Assembly: GCA_003526465.1 (NCBI GenBank)
Contig: DPWD01000053.1
Location: forward strand, 649-14,868
Source: Hyphomonadaceae bacterium
GTDB lineage: Bacteria > Pseudomonadota > Alphaproteobacteria > Caulobacterales > Aquidulcibacteraceae
Length of the DNA: 14,220 nucleotides
Direction: 5' to 3'
The notes under the pieces are model-generated. The model was not told the DNA's origin and ran no database searches. It saw only the letters and a program-made list of their open reading frames with translations. This document shows positions 1-7,617 of the stretch, one piece after another (position 1 is the stretch's first letter; every line of letters starts with the position of its first letter). Position numbers and translations under genes: made by a program.

Positions 1-147
1 CCCTCCTTTGGGAGGGAGAGGGTTGGGGTGAGGGTGGAGCGCCGCCGCTACGCCGTAAAGCTCAGGCCGAGCGACAGGACGCTTGTACAACATCGGCCGG
101 CGCTGCCCCCTCACCCTACCCTCTCCCCCCTCTCGGGGGGAGAGGGT
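1..147. repeat. GC-rich REP-like palindromic repeat pair
   Basis: Two related G/C-tract units face each other. The left one (about 1-38) has a small hairpin (CCCTCC, TTT, GGGAGG) followed by GAGAGGGTTGGGGTGAGGG. The right one (about 108-147) carries nearly the reverse complement of that tract (CCCTCACCC then ACCCTCTCC) and its own strong hairpin. About 70 bp lie between them. The arrangement resembles the paired REP units (BIME-like) common between genes in GC-rich proteobacteria. A related unit occurs at 14116-14155. The left end may continue outside the window. Nothing here looks coding. Confidence 0.6.
119..146 (-). terminator. Terminator-like hairpin behind ahcY
   Basis: Perfect 11-bp stem (CCTCTCCCCCC at 120-130 against GGGGGGAGAGG at 135-145) with a TCTC loop, starting about 21 bp past the ahcY stop codon in the ahcY direction. 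There is no clear U-tract, so it may act as a mRNA 3'-end stabiliser or an imperfect terminator. It is also the hairpin part of the repeat pair, so termination is an inferred second role. Confidence 0.45.
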
Positions 148-166
148 TCAGGCGCGCCAGGCGGCC

Positions 167-1564
167 TCAGTAACGATAATGATCCGGCTTGAAGGGGCCG
201 GCGGGGGCGACGCCGATATAATCGGCCTGCGCCTTGCTCATTTTCGTTAACCGCGCACCAAGCTTTTCGAGGTGCAGCATGGCGACTTTTTCGTCCAAAT
301 GTTTGGGCAAAGTGTAGACTTGCTTGTCGTACTTGGCGCCGTTGGTCCACAGCTCGATCTGCGCCAGCGTCTGGTTCGTGAAACTCGCACTCATCACGAA
401 GCTCGGGTGCCCGGTGGCGTTGCCGAGATTAACCAGGCGGCCTTCGCTGAGCACGATGATCTTCTTGCCGTCGGGAAACTCGACGTGGTGCACTTGCGGC
501 TTGATCTCGTCCCATTTGAAATTCTTCAGGCCGGAAATCTGAATCTCGGCGTCGAAATGGCCGATATTGCAGACGATGGCGTTGTTCTTCATCGCCCGCA
601 TGTGATCGACGGTGATGACATCCTTGTTGCCGGTGGCGGTGACGAAGATATCGGCGTGCGAAGCGGCGTCTTCCATGGTGACGACCTGATAGCCCTCCAT
701 CGCCGCCTGCAGCGCGCAGATCGGATCGACTTCGGTGACCATCACGCGCGCGCCGCCCTGGCGCAGCGACGCCGCCGAGCCCTTGCCGACATCGCCGTAG
801 CCGGCGACGACCGCGACCTTGCCGGCGAGCATCACGTCGGTGCCGCGCCGGATCGCGTCCACGAGGCTTTCGCGGCAACCATATAGGTTGTCGAACTTCG
901 ACTTGGTGACGCTATCGTTGACGTTGATGGCCGGGAACGGCAGTTCGCCCTTCTGCGCCATCTGATAGAGGCGATGCACGCCGGTGGTGGTTTCTTCCGA
1001 CACGCCTTTCACGCTCTCGCGGATCGCACGGTAGAAGCCGGGCTTCTCCTTGAGATACTTGCGGATGGTGTTGTGCAGCGCTTCTTCTTCCTCGTTGGAA
1101 TGATGGGCGATGAAGTCCGGATCGTCTTCCGCCTTTGGCCCGAGCACGCACAGCAATGTCGCATCGCCGCCATCGTCGAGGATCATGTTGGCGTACTGGC
1201 CGTTCGGCCAAGTGAAGATGCGGTGGGCGTAGTCCCAATATTCCTCCAGCGTCTCACCCTTGGTGGCGAACACCGGCGTGCCGGCGGCAGCAATCGCCGC
1301 GGCGGCGTGATCCTGTGTCGAGAAAATGTTGCACGAGGCCCAGCGCACTTCAGCGCCAAGCGCTTGCAGCGTCTCGATCAGCACCGCGGTCTGGATAGTC
1401 ATGTGCAAGGAGCCCGCAATGCGCGCGCCTTTCAAGGGCTTGCTCGGCCCGTACTCGGCGCGGATCGCCATCAGACCGGGCATTTCGGTCTCGGCGATGG
1501 CGATTTCCTTGCGGCCCCAGTCCGCCAGGCTCATGTCCTTTACAACGTAATCGTGTGCGCTCAT
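167..1564 (-). CDS. ahcY: Adenosylhomocysteinase (SAH hydrolase)
   Basis: AhcY reversibly hydrolyses S-adenosylhomocysteine to homocysteine and adenosine in the cytoplasm, removing the product inhibitor of SAM-dependent methyltransferases. The 465-residue protein has the usual bacterial length and is intact. Visible family motifs include [13 protein letters not shown] (79-91), ILDDGGDAT (128-136), [16 protein letters not shown] (187-202), the catalytic-region [14 protein letters not shown] (216-229, with Lys221 and Asp225), the NAD-binding GYGDVGKG (255-262), [14 protein letters not shown] near the C-terminus and the terminal KPDHYRY. The ATG is preceded on the minus strand by AGGAGGG six bases upstream, which fixes the start. 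It is transcribed alone from a leader containing an SAH riboswitch and is followed by a hairpin. In many alphaproteobacteria ahcY lies directly behind the HPr gene; here two genes separate them. Confidence 0.97.
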   Translation of the reverse strand: MSAHDYVVKDMSLADWGRKEIAIAETEMPGLMAIRAEYGPSKPLKGARIAGSLHMTIQTAVLIETLQALGAEVRWASCNIFSTQDHAAAAIAAAGTPVFATKGETLEEYWDYAHRIFTWPNGQYANMILDDGGDATLLCVLGPKAEDDPDFIAHHSNEEEEALHNTIRKYLKEKPGFYRAIRESVKGVSEETTTGVHRLYQMAQKGELPFPAINVNDSVTKSKFDNLYGCRESLVDAIRRGTDVMLAGKVAVVAGYGDVGKGSAASLRQGGARVMVTEVDPICALQAAMEGYQVVTMEDAASHADIFVTATGNKDVITVDHMRAMKNNAIVCNIGHFDAEIQISGLKNFKWDEIKPQVHHVEFPDGKKIIVLSEGRLVNLGNATGHPSFVMSASFTNQTLAQIELWTNGAKYDKQVYTLPKHLDEKVAMLHLEKLGARLTKMSKAQADYIGVAPAGPFKPDHYRY

Positions 1565-1591
1565 CGCGCGCCCTCCTGTTCGAGAACTCGC

Positions 1592-1671
1592 GAGCGTCGT
1601 TTTCCAAGCGGGAAACCCGGCAAGCCTGGCGGCCGCTCCTCACGGGGGCCGTCGCAACGCTCCTTGGCGGG
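1592..1671 (-). promoter_or_regulatory. S-adenosylhomocysteine (SAH) riboswitch in the ahcY leader
   Basis: Read on the minus strand, the leader matches the SAH riboswitch architecture. GAGCGTTG (1662-1655) pairs over 8 bp (one G-U) with CGACGCTC (1599-1592) to make P1. CCCGCCAAG (1671-1663) pairs 8 of 9 with CTTGCCGGG (1624-1616), crossing P1 as the pseudoknot helix. GGCC at 1650-1647 and 1634-1631 can form P2. The conserved stretches GGAGCGTTGC, CCAGGCTTG and AACGACGCTC all appear in the expected order. A competing small hairpin (CGGG, TTT, CCCG at 1618-1608) would disrupt the pseudoknot and could belong to the expression switch. Known SAH riboswitches raise expression of SAH-recycling genes when SAH accumulates. 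The ahcY Shine-Dalgarno lies about 16 bases beyond the aptamer. Confidence 0.9.
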
Positions 1672-1679
1672 CGGAGCAG

Positions 1680-1708
1680 GGTTTAGCAACGGCGATGCGC
1701 GGTGGCAA
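1680..1708 (-). promoter_or_regulatory. Putative sigma-70-type promoter of ahcY
   Basis: On the minus strand TTGCCA (1708-1703) is followed after 17 bp by TAAACC (1685-1680). The -10 match is weak, but the predicted transcription start, near 1673, falls exactly at the 5' edge of the SAH riboswitch, which supports the placement. Confidence 0.4.
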
Positions 1709-1719
1709 ATCTCATTTTC

Positions 1720-1751
1720 GGCTTGCAACGAAACGTTACCGCTATGATAGT
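1720..1751 (+). promoter_or_regulatory. Putative promoter of the secreted-protein gene
   Basis: TTGCAA (1723-1728), 17 bp, then GATAGT (1746-1751). An overlapping TATGAT (1743-1748) is a better -10 but has a poorer -35 (GGCTTG at 1720-1725). It is divergent from, and adjacent to, the putative ahcY promoter. The implied 5' leader is about 20-25 bases long and carries the GGAGG ribosome binding site. Confidence 0.4.
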
Positions 1752-1779
1752 CTCTAGCACTTTGTGCATGGAGGGGGTT

Positions 1780-3510
1780 ATGTGGAGAGCGGTCATCGCG
1801 ACGCTCGTCATGAGCTTTGCTGCGGCACCGGTCATGGCGCAACCCAACAACCAGATACCGGCGAGTTGCACGCAGCAGGGCGCTGCCGCGCCGCAGATTT
1901 TCGGCTCGCGTGCGGAGTATCGCGGCTGCACGACGCTGCCGGCCAATCTCGCCCAATATGGAGAGGTGTTCGTCCGCTTCCGCGCACCCGATGACATCGC
2001 TGTGCGCGGCTCGCGCGCCCAGCGGCGCGACTTCTGGACGAGCCTGCGCCGCTACTTCAGCGATCGCCAGCAATCGGGCGAAGTGCTGTTGAAGCTGACG
2101 CTCAACCAGAACGGCGCGACGACCGATCTGCGCACGATCTCCCTCGCATCCTTCACCATCACCGAACAGGGCGGCGTCAATGTCGAGGCGACCCAGCAGG
2201 TCGTGCAAAACAATCTGACGCCGATCTTCCAGGTCACGGACGGCACGCGCGTCGAGGCGCAGCTGATCATCCGCGCCACATCCGAAACGACGGGGCAGAT
2301 CACCGCGCGCACGCAGGAGCTTGCCAACATTGCCGGCGGGTTCGGCGGGCATGGCTTTCTCTTAGCCGCGATGAACAATGATCCCCTCGTCGGGCGCCTG
2401 CGCAACGTCGAACAGCGGCTGTGGGCCATCAACAACAATCAGCGCACTGTTGAGACAGTAAACGTAATGATTGGGTTCCAGGAGAACGAGATTTCTGGCG
2501 TGCGGTATCAGTTCGGTATCGACCCGCGCCCGCGGGGAGACCGATCGGGTCTTTTGGAAGTCCATCTGGACCGGCGCGCTAGCCTATTCACGCCGCACTC
2601 GACGCCAACCTCTGGCCAGACGCAACGACTGCGCTTCGACTTCGACGATCCGGAAGCCAACGCCACCGAAATCATGCGCCGGTCGCTTGCACCGAGCATA
2701 ACGGTCAAAGACTACCTCAACCGACAGAGCGGAGTTTCGGCGGCGCTGACCAATCTCGCACGCCGCGACGTCACGCCCAACGATTTCGGAGTAGCCTGCG
2801 ACACGCTGTACCGGACATTGAGCGACAATACGATCGGGCTCTCTGTGTCCGACCAGCGAGCTGTGCTGTGGGCGGCGATCATGGGCGGGGACGGACAAGT
2901 TATCCGACGTCCAGAGATACTGACTACCCCCTGCGTCGCCTCCCGCCGCGAGCCTTTCTCCAACATCGGACTTGGGTTTCCGCCCGAGCGCCGAGTAGGG
3001 CTAAGACCACAGGACCTGACATTGCGCCTCGTGCGCAATCGCTACTTCCAAGAAATTGCTGCACCAGGCGTGACTCCAGGTGAACCACAGATTTTGGCGC
3101 GAATTTTGACACGCGATGACGCTTTCTCCATGGACAATTCCATGCTGGTAGTGGGCCAAAATTCGGCTGTTGTACGATTGGTTAGGGGAGGAGGAGGCAT
3201 TATGCTCGTTGCATTTCTTGATAGAAATGCAGACGAGGCCGTTGACGCCTTTTCGCGCACCTTGTGGCTCCCCAACGATGGTGCAGTCGATGTACGACTA
3301 GAGCTGACCGAAAGTGGGTGCGACAATTATTTTGTGGTCTTTGGTGCCCAGCGCGACCGCCAAGTTCGATTTAGGGCCTGCCCAAGCGAGGTCACCTGGA
3401 CGAGGGACTGGCGACAAGGGCAGCCGGAACCAGTGCGCGTCCCAATAGGAAATTCGGCGGGAGCCATGACGGACATGCGCAACTATGCTGGCACTACCGT
3501 AGAGTTTTGA
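1780..3510 (+). CDS. Secreted protein of unknown function
   Basis: I do not recognise a family. The start at 1780 is preferred over an in-frame ATG 78 bp upstream because GGAGG ends five bases before it and because it directly begins a signal peptide: a basic Arg at residue 3, a hydrophobic run, then VMA-Q with cleavage expected after Ala20. The mature protein (about 556 residues) should be exported. It holds six cysteines (30, 50, 340, 385, 514, 534), an even number consistent with periplasmic disulfides, and no further membrane segment. DRNADEAVD (481-489) resembles a single calcium-binding loop; this is only a resemblance. The 3' part is less GC-rich than its neighbours (59 of 120 bases at 3121-3240 are G or C), hinting at relaxed constraint or foreign origin. 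It is transcribed alone, divergent from ahcY and convergent with the channel-like gene. Confidence 0.8.
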   Translation: MWRAVIATLVMSFAAAPVMAQPNNQIPASCTQQGAAAPQIFGSRAEYRGCTTLPANLAQYGEVFVRFRAPDDIAVRGSRAQRRDFWTSLRRYFSDRQQSGEVLLKLTLNQNGATTDLRTISLASFTITEQGGVNVEATQQVVQNNLTPIFQVTDGTRVEAQLIIRATSETTGQITARTQELANIAGGFGGHGFLLAAMNNDPLVGRLRNVEQRLWAINNNQRTVETVNVMIGFQENEISGVRYQFGIDPRPRGDRSGLLEVHLDRRASLFTPHSTPTSGQTQRLRFDFDDPEANATEIMRRSLAPSITVKDYLNRQSGVSAALTNLARRDVTPNDFGVACDTLYRTLSDNTIGLSVSDQRAVLWAAIMGGDGQVIRRPEILTTPCVASRREPFSNIGLGFPPERRVGLRPQDLTLRLVRNRYFQEIAAPGVTPGEPQILARILTRDDAFSMDNSMLVVGQNSAVVRLVRGGGGIMLVAFLDRNADEAVDAFSRTLWLPNDGAVDVRLELTESGCDNYFVVFGAQRDRQVRFRACPSEVTWTRDWRQGQPEPVRVPIGNSAGAMTDMRNYAGTTVEF

Positions 3511-3576
3511 GTTGAACAGGGCGAGGCCTGGCACACAGCCCGCGCGTTGTCAGTATATGTCGTGAGCCGAAGACAA

Positions 3577-3602
3577 GAGCCGCCAGGTTTCCCCGGCGGC
3601 TC
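3577..3602. terminator. Bidirectional terminator-like hairpin between convergent genes
   Basis: GAGCCGCC (3577-3584) and GGCGGCTC (3595-3602) form a perfect 8-bp stem around a 10-base loop, midway between the two convergent stop codons (3510 and 3630). There is no T-tract on either side, so factor-independent termination is uncertain. The rest of 3511-3629 shows nothing else. Confidence 0.5.
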
Positions 3603-3629
3603 AAGCGCTTGGCACATCCCGCCTGACGG

Positions 3630-4901
3630 CTATTCCGCCATCCAGCGCGCCAGCATTTTCTTGGCGGCGTCGCGGCCGCCGACCCCGAACGCGATCGCCA
3701 CCGCTACCGCCACCGCGCCGAGCAGGAGGCCGAACGCCAGCGTGATGATTTCGTTGGCGATGCCCATGGAGCGCAGGCCGACGGCGGTCGCCAACACGAT
3801 CACGCCCCAGCGGACGAATACCGAGAGAATCTCGGATGCGCCGCCGCCCTTTGCCGTCGCCGCCGCGAGGATATTCGCGAGCAGCACGCCCAGCGCGATG
3901 ATCACGCCGCCGAACAGCACTTGCGTGGCCATGCCCACCACCTGCGAGAGCATCGCCGCCAGAGCCGTGAAGTGCAGCGCGTTGGCAGCCTCCACGCTCG
4001 CCACCAGCACAATGCCGATCAGCACTGTAAGCCCGATCATGCGCGAGGGCGGGAACGATTTCAGATCAAGCGTATCGACGCCCGGCGTGGGATCCATTTT
4101 CTCCATCGCCGCGCGCACCGGCTCGGCTTGCGAGATCGAGCGGACGATGTCGTCAAAGCCGATCGAGCGCAGACCTTCCTCCACCAAGGTCGCGATCCAG
4201 CGGCCGATGACGTAGGCGATGACGATGATCAGCGCGGCGCCAAGCACATTGGGAATGGCCGCGAAAATGCCGGCCAAGGTGTTTTCGGCCGGCGTCGAGA
4301 TGGCGCTGATGTTGAGCGTCCGCAGCGCCTGGATCGCGACCGGGATGATGATCAGCGCGAACACGACCGCCCCGATCATGCGGGCGAGACCCGGGCCCCG
4401 CGGCATGTGGGTGAGGCCGGCATCGACCAGGCGGCGGTCGATCTCGGCGGCCTCGGCGGCGGCCTCCACCATGCGGCGGGCGATGGTGGCGAGCGCATAG
4501 CCGATGATAAAGATCAGCACCGCGCCGACCACCTGAGGAACGTAGTCGATGAAGTCGATGACCATCGCGTTCAGCGGCGCGGTGATTTCGCGCAGGCCAT
4601 TGTAGGCAAGACCCAGCTGCGTCAGCGCGGCGATCAGACCGATCAGCCAAACCACCCAATAGCCGACCTCGCCGACCCGTTCGCCGACGTCGATCATCGG
4701 GCGCTCGCCGCCGGGGGCGGCGCTGTCGCGCCGAGACAGGAACGGCAGGCGGTCGATGCCCTTCGAGATCGACCATTTCACCGCCTTCGCCGCGAAATGC
4801 GCCACGAGCAATATGATCGCGGCCACAAGAACCTGCGGGAAAACACGCACGATCTCGGCGCCGGCTTGGTTCAGCCAAGTGCTGACTTGATTGAAGTTCA
4901 T
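3630..4901 (-). CDS. Mechanosensitive channel-like TM-helix repeat protein (CmpX-like)
   Basis: A 423-residue integral inner-membrane protein with about nine predicted hydrophobic segments (roughly 21-40, 80-100, 120-143, 175-195, 213-236, 288-305, 322-347, 360-378, 384-407). A motif of the form P-x-V followed by a hydrophobic helix recurs: FPQVLVAAIILLVAHFAAK (21-39), VPQVVGAVLIFIIGYALAT (121-139), IPNVLGAALIIVIAYVIGR (216-234) and a fourth diverged copy near 327. The C-terminal FGVGGRDAAKK (405-415) matches the FGxGGRDAA signature of CmpX-like proteins. These features fit the conserved TM-helix family annotated as mechanosensitive ion channels, though the MscS beta domain is absent, so gating is unproven. 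The start is supported by GGAGGAGGG just upstream. It stands alone on the minus strand, 266 bp beyond HPr with repeats between, so co-transcription with the PTS genes is doubtful. Confidence 0.85.
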   Translation of the reverse strand: MNFNQVSTWLNQAGAEIVRVFPQVLVAAIILLVAHFAAKAVKWSISKGIDRLPFLSRRDSAAPGGERPMIDVGERVGEVGYWVVWLIGLIAALTQLGLAYNGLREITAPLNAMVIDFIDYVPQVVGAVLIFIIGYALATIARRMVEAAAEAAEIDRRLVDAGLTHMPRGPGLARMIGAVVFALIIIPVAIQALRTLNISAISTPAENTLAGIFAAIPNVLGAALIIVIAYVIGRWIATLVEEGLRSIGFDDIVRSISQAEPVRAAMEKMDPTPGVDTLDLKSFPPSRMIGLTVLIGIVLVASVEAANALHFTALAAMLSQVVGMATQVLFGGVIIALGVLLANILAAATAKGGGASEILSVFVRWGVIVLATAVGLRSMGIANEIITLAFGLLLGAVAVAVAIAFGVGGRDAAKKMLARWMAE

Positions 4902-5067
4902 GGGGCCCTCCTCCGCTGGGCTGCTTTATGTCATCGGGCAGTGAAGCGCATAAAAGCTGGAAAACAGAGGCTTTGCGCGCATTAGGCGTGCGATTGCCGT
5001 GTTGCGTCCGCGAGATATTCGCTAGCGCGGCGTAAAGGCGGGCGCGCTGTACAACAGTTCGGCGAAT

Positions 5068-5092
5068 ATGGACCGCCGGCGTCCTCGCCGGC
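5068..5092 (+). repeat. Dispersed 25-bp GC-rich element, copy 1
   Basis: Begins ATGGACCGCCGG and matches the element at 11811-11835 in 24 of 25 positions. It lies between the HPr gene and the channel-like gene, here as a single arm with no inverted partner nearby. The A/T-rich bases just before it (AAT) also resemble those flanking other copies. Confidence 0.7.
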
Positions 5093-5163
5093 TCTTGTGT
5101 CCTTTGTGGAATCGTTGTGGCTTCGGGTTTAAACACCAGGGCGCCAAGGACGCACAAAGTGCG
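5093..5163. repeat. Inverted 'TTGTGTCC / GGACGCACAA' repeat downstream of HPr
   Basis: TTGTGTCCTTTGTGG (5095-5109) is echoed in imperfect inverted form by CCAAGGACGCACAAAG (5144-5159), enclosing about 35 bp. A small perfect hairpin (CGCAC, AAA, GTGCG at 5151-5163) sits within a few bases of the HPr stop codon and may help end the HPr transcript. It looks like a member of a short intergenic repeat class. The remaining part of the 4902-5167 spacer (4921-5067) shows no convincing gene or promoter. Confidence 0.45.
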
Positions 5164-5167
5164 CGCG

Positions 5168-5446
5168 CTATTGCTCTTCGTCGAACTTGGCGGCGATCAG
5201 CGCCTCGATCTTGTCCAGCGCCTCCGCGGCGTGGGGGCCGCGCGCTTCGACTTCGATGTCCATGCCAACGCCTGCGCCGAGCATCATCAAATCCATCAGC
5301 GAGCGGGCGTCTGCCTCTTCCTCCTCGCGCCGGACCACAATGCGGGTGGCGTCGTCATAGCTGAGCGCCAGTTCCGCCAGTTTGCGCGAAGCGCGCGCGT
5401 GCAGGCCGCGTGCATTGACGATGGTGAGGGTCCGGTGCTGCGGCAT
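5168..5446 (-). CDS. ptsH: HPr phosphocarrier protein of the regulatory PTS
   Basis: HPr receives a phosphoryl group from enzyme I on a histidine and passes it to EIIA proteins in the cytoplasm. The 92-residue length is normal. The active-site motif NARGLHARASRK (11-22) places the phosphorylated histidine at His16. The second conserved helix reads ARSLMDLMML (47-56) with Ser49 at the position of the regulatory serine phosphorylated by HPr kinase. The C-terminal KIEALIAAKFDEE matches the family end. The gene begins three bases after the EIIA stop codon, so the two are an operon and probably translationally coupled. No sugar-specific permease components are nearby, which fits the regulatory PTS of alphaproteobacteria. 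Oddly, the kinase gene that normally accompanies it is missing here. Confidence 0.95.
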   Translation of the reverse strand: MPQHRTLTIVNARGLHARASRKLAELALSYDDATRIVVRREEEEADARSLMDLMMLGAGVGMDIEVEARGPHAAEALDKIEALIAAKFDEEQ

Positions 5447-5449
5447 CGT

Positions 5450-5866
5450 TCATGCGCCCTTTGCCGCGCCCCCGCCTAGTTCCACTGAAGCAACGCGGAT
5501 GTAGCGCCGCCCGGCTTCCTGCGCGGCGATCGCCGCTTCCGGCAATTTCATGCGCGTGCGCACCTCGGCCAGCTTGATCAGCATCGGCAGATTCACACCG
5601 GCGATCACTTCGATCTTGACCTGGTTAATGATGGAAATCGCCAGATTGGAGGGCGTGCCGCCGAACATATCGGTGACGATGCAGACGCCGTCGCCGCTAT
5701 CGACCTCGCGAACGGCCTCGAGGATGTCGGCGCGCCTGCCCTCCATGTCGTCGTGGGGGCCGATGGCGACGGCGCGCATTTGCTGTTGGGGTCCAAGCAC
5801 GTGCTCGGCCGCGGCGACGAACTCGTCCGCCAGACGACCGTGGGACACCACGACTATGCCGATCAT
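5450..5866 (-). CDS. manX: PTS EIIA component, mannose/fructose (EIIA-Man) family
   Basis: A 138-residue single-domain EIIA. The N-terminal strand IGIVVVSHGRLADEF (2-16) carries the phosphorylatable His9, and TDMFGGTPSNLA (65-76) is the conserved family signature. There is no fused EIIB domain and no EIIC or EIID gene nearby, so it probably acts as a phosphorylation-state reporter rather than in sugar uptake. The ATG follows GGGGAG with six bases between. It leads a two-gene unit with HPr. The 110 bp separating it from chvG hold no gene; they contain only a TCGCA-AA-TGCGA inverted repeat (about 5926-5937) that could lie near a promoter. Gene naming follows common alphaproteobacterial usage. 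Confidence 0.92.
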   Translation of the reverse strand: MIGIVVVSHGRLADEFVAAAEHVLGPQQQMRAVAIGPHDDMEGRRADILEAVREVDSGDGVCIVTDMFGGTPSNLAISIINQVKIEVIAGVNLPMLIKLAEVRTRMKLPEAAIAAQEAGRRYIRVASVELGGGAAKGA

Positions 5867-5976
5867 TCAGAACTCCCCGCGGGGCGAACACTCTGGCCCC
5901 GGCAAAGGGGGCGCACAATAGCTCTTCGCAAATGCGAGAAAAGCCCAGATGTCACATTTGGCGCAGGCGCCTCGGG

Positions 5977-7617
5977 TCAGGCCCCAGCCAGGGGTAGCTC
6001 CACCACCAGCCGGGCGCCGCGCGGGTTTGCGCTCAGGGGGCCGGCGACCGTCTGGGCATAGATGCGGCCGTGATGTGCGATGATGATTTGCCTTGCAATT
6101 GAAAGCCCTAGGCCAGAATTGCCGCCAAAAGCGGCCCCCTTCGGGCGCTGCGTATAGAAGCGTTCGAACACGGTTTCGAGGTTTTCCGGGGGGATGCCAG
6201 GGCCATCGTCCTCAACCACAGCGCGAAGAAATGGCCCCTCTTTGCTCTTAATGATCTCAGCGGAGACCCGGACCTTGCCGCCGCCAGGACTAAAGGAACG
6301 GGCGTTGTCGATGAGATTGCGGAACACCTGCCCCAGCGGTCCGGCCTGGCCGAGCACCACGGCCGCTTGGGGTTTTTGGCCTACGAAGACCACCTCCACC
6401 CGGCCCTCGTGACCGTCAGGACCGCAATAGGCGCGCACAAGCTCGTACAGCATCTGACCGAGATCGATGGGCTCGTGGTCGCCGCGCGCTGTCTCCGCCT
6501 CGATACGGCTGGCGCGGGCAATGTCGGTGACCAGACGGTCGAGCCGCTGCACGTCCTGTGCAACAATCGCGAGCATCTTTCCCTGTTGCTCTGGCGCGGT
6601 CGCCGCGCGTGCGGATTCGACCGCTGATTTTATGGACGCCAGCGGATTCTTTATCTCGTGGCTAACGTCGGCGGCAAAGCGCTCGTTGGCGTCGATGCGG
6701 TCCGCCAGCGCGCCGGTCATGGCCTCGAGCGATTGGCCCAGCGCGCCAATCTCGTCCTTGCGTTTCGACACTTCAGGCAACGAGAGCCGCGTGGCTCCGC
6801 TCAGGCGCAGGCTGTCGGCAGCCGCCGCGAGCTTCCGCATCGGCCGGGCGATGAACAGCGCCAGCAGAAGCGAAGAAAGGAAAACCGCGATGCTCGCGCC
6901 GACCACGAATGGGATCATTCCCGCCCGCTCGGCCACCAGGATGCGCTCTACGTCCGCGCTCTCGACCGTCACTGTCGCGAGGGCGGCCTGCACTCGGCGC
7001 AGCGGCAGCGTCACCGAGACCACCCGCTCGCCGGCTTCGTTCAAACGTTCGCCATGGGCTATTTCCCCGCGCAGCGCGCGTTTTTGTTCCTCTTGCAGCG
7101 AAATGGTCGGGCGCCACGGCGTCAGCCGCAGATACTCCACCCGCTTTGCCGCGCGCTCGATAGTGCGCCCGAGATCGGGCCGTTCCGGCCTCGCCGCCAG
7201 CGGCGTTTCCTCGATAATGTCATTAATAGCGTTGCTGTCGGCGATAACTTCGCCATTAGGCGCAAACACCCGCACGCGCGGATGGCCGACGCCGGGGCGC
7301 TCCCCTTCGGCCACCGGCGGCAGGATCCGGTGCAGCACGGCGCGCACCGCCAACACATTCACATAGGGATTGGGGTCGTCCGGGCCGCCCTCGACGGTGC
7401 CGGTCTCGATCAGCAGATTGGTGATCAGCTCGCCCTGCGTGCGCAGATTGCGGAACTGCGCGTCGGTCAGGCCAGCGCGCATTTCGGTGAGCAGCAGCAC
7501 GCCGAGCACCAGAAAGGCGAGGCCGGCGAAATTCCAGATGAAGATGATGCGCGCGATGCGCGAACGCGCGACCGCCTTGAGCCCTTCAGCTCTCGTTGTA
7601 GCGGTAGCCGACGCCAT
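5977..7617 (-). CDS. chvG: ChvG-type membrane sensor histidine kinase
   Basis: Two-component sensor of the ChvG/ExoS type, which in Rhizobiales responds to acid and envelope stress and phosphorylates ChvI. The 546-residue protein has TM1 (about 23-45), a periplasmic sensing region (about 46-232), TM2 (about 234-257), HAMP, the dimerisation and phosphoacceptor box [19 protein letters not shown] (314-332, His320), then an HATPase domain with the N box [14 protein letters not shown] (434-447), G1 EDDGPGIPP (469-477) and G2 [11 protein letters not shown] (499-509). I chose the ATG at 7617, which overlaps the chvI end by 32 bp; the frame is open further upstream to 7734, but that stretch lies inside chvI and has no family features. 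Coupled translation with chvI is likely. The assignment to ChvG rather than another HAMP kinase rests on the ChvI partner and the HPr/EIIA neighbours. Confidence 0.9.
   Translation of the reverse strand: MASATATTRAEGLKAVARSRIARIIFIWNFAGLAFLVLGVLLLTEMRAGLTDAQFRNLRTQGELITNLLIETGTVEGGPDDPNPYVNVLAVRAVLHRILPPVAEGERPGVGHPRVRVFAPNGEVIADSNAINDIIEETPLAARPERPDLGRTIERAAKRVEYLRLTPWRPTISLQEEQKRALRGEIAHGERLNEAGERVVSVTLPLRRVQAALATVTVESADVERILVAERAGMIPFVVGASIAVFLSSLLLALFIARPMRKLAAAADSLRLSGATRLSLPEVSKRKDEIGALGQSLEAMTGALADRIDANERFAADVSHEIKNPLASIKSAVESARAATAPEQQGKMLAIVAQDVQRLDRLVTDIARASRIEAETARGDHEPIDLGQMLYELVRAYCGPDGHEGRVEVVFVGQKPQAAVVLGQAGPLGQVFRNLIDNARSFSPGGGKVRVSAEIIKSKEGPFLRAVVEDDGPGIPPENLETVFERFYTQRPKGAAFGGNSGLGLSIARQIIIAHHGRIYAQTVAGPLSANPRGARLVVELPLAGA

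Noticed and set aside
82..94. TGTACAACA motif shared with 5049-5057
   Set aside because: Only two occurrences in different contexts, with no consistent flanking promoter spacing; too little to call a site.
3921..4985. Long plus-strand open frame opposite the channel-like gene
   Set aside because: Composition rich in Arg, His and Asp with no motif; typical antisense shadow of a GC-rich gene on the other strand.
5867..5976. Possible remnant of hprK between chvG and the EIIA gene
   Set aside because: Only 110 bp, and no Walker A-like or HprK signature could be read in any frame.
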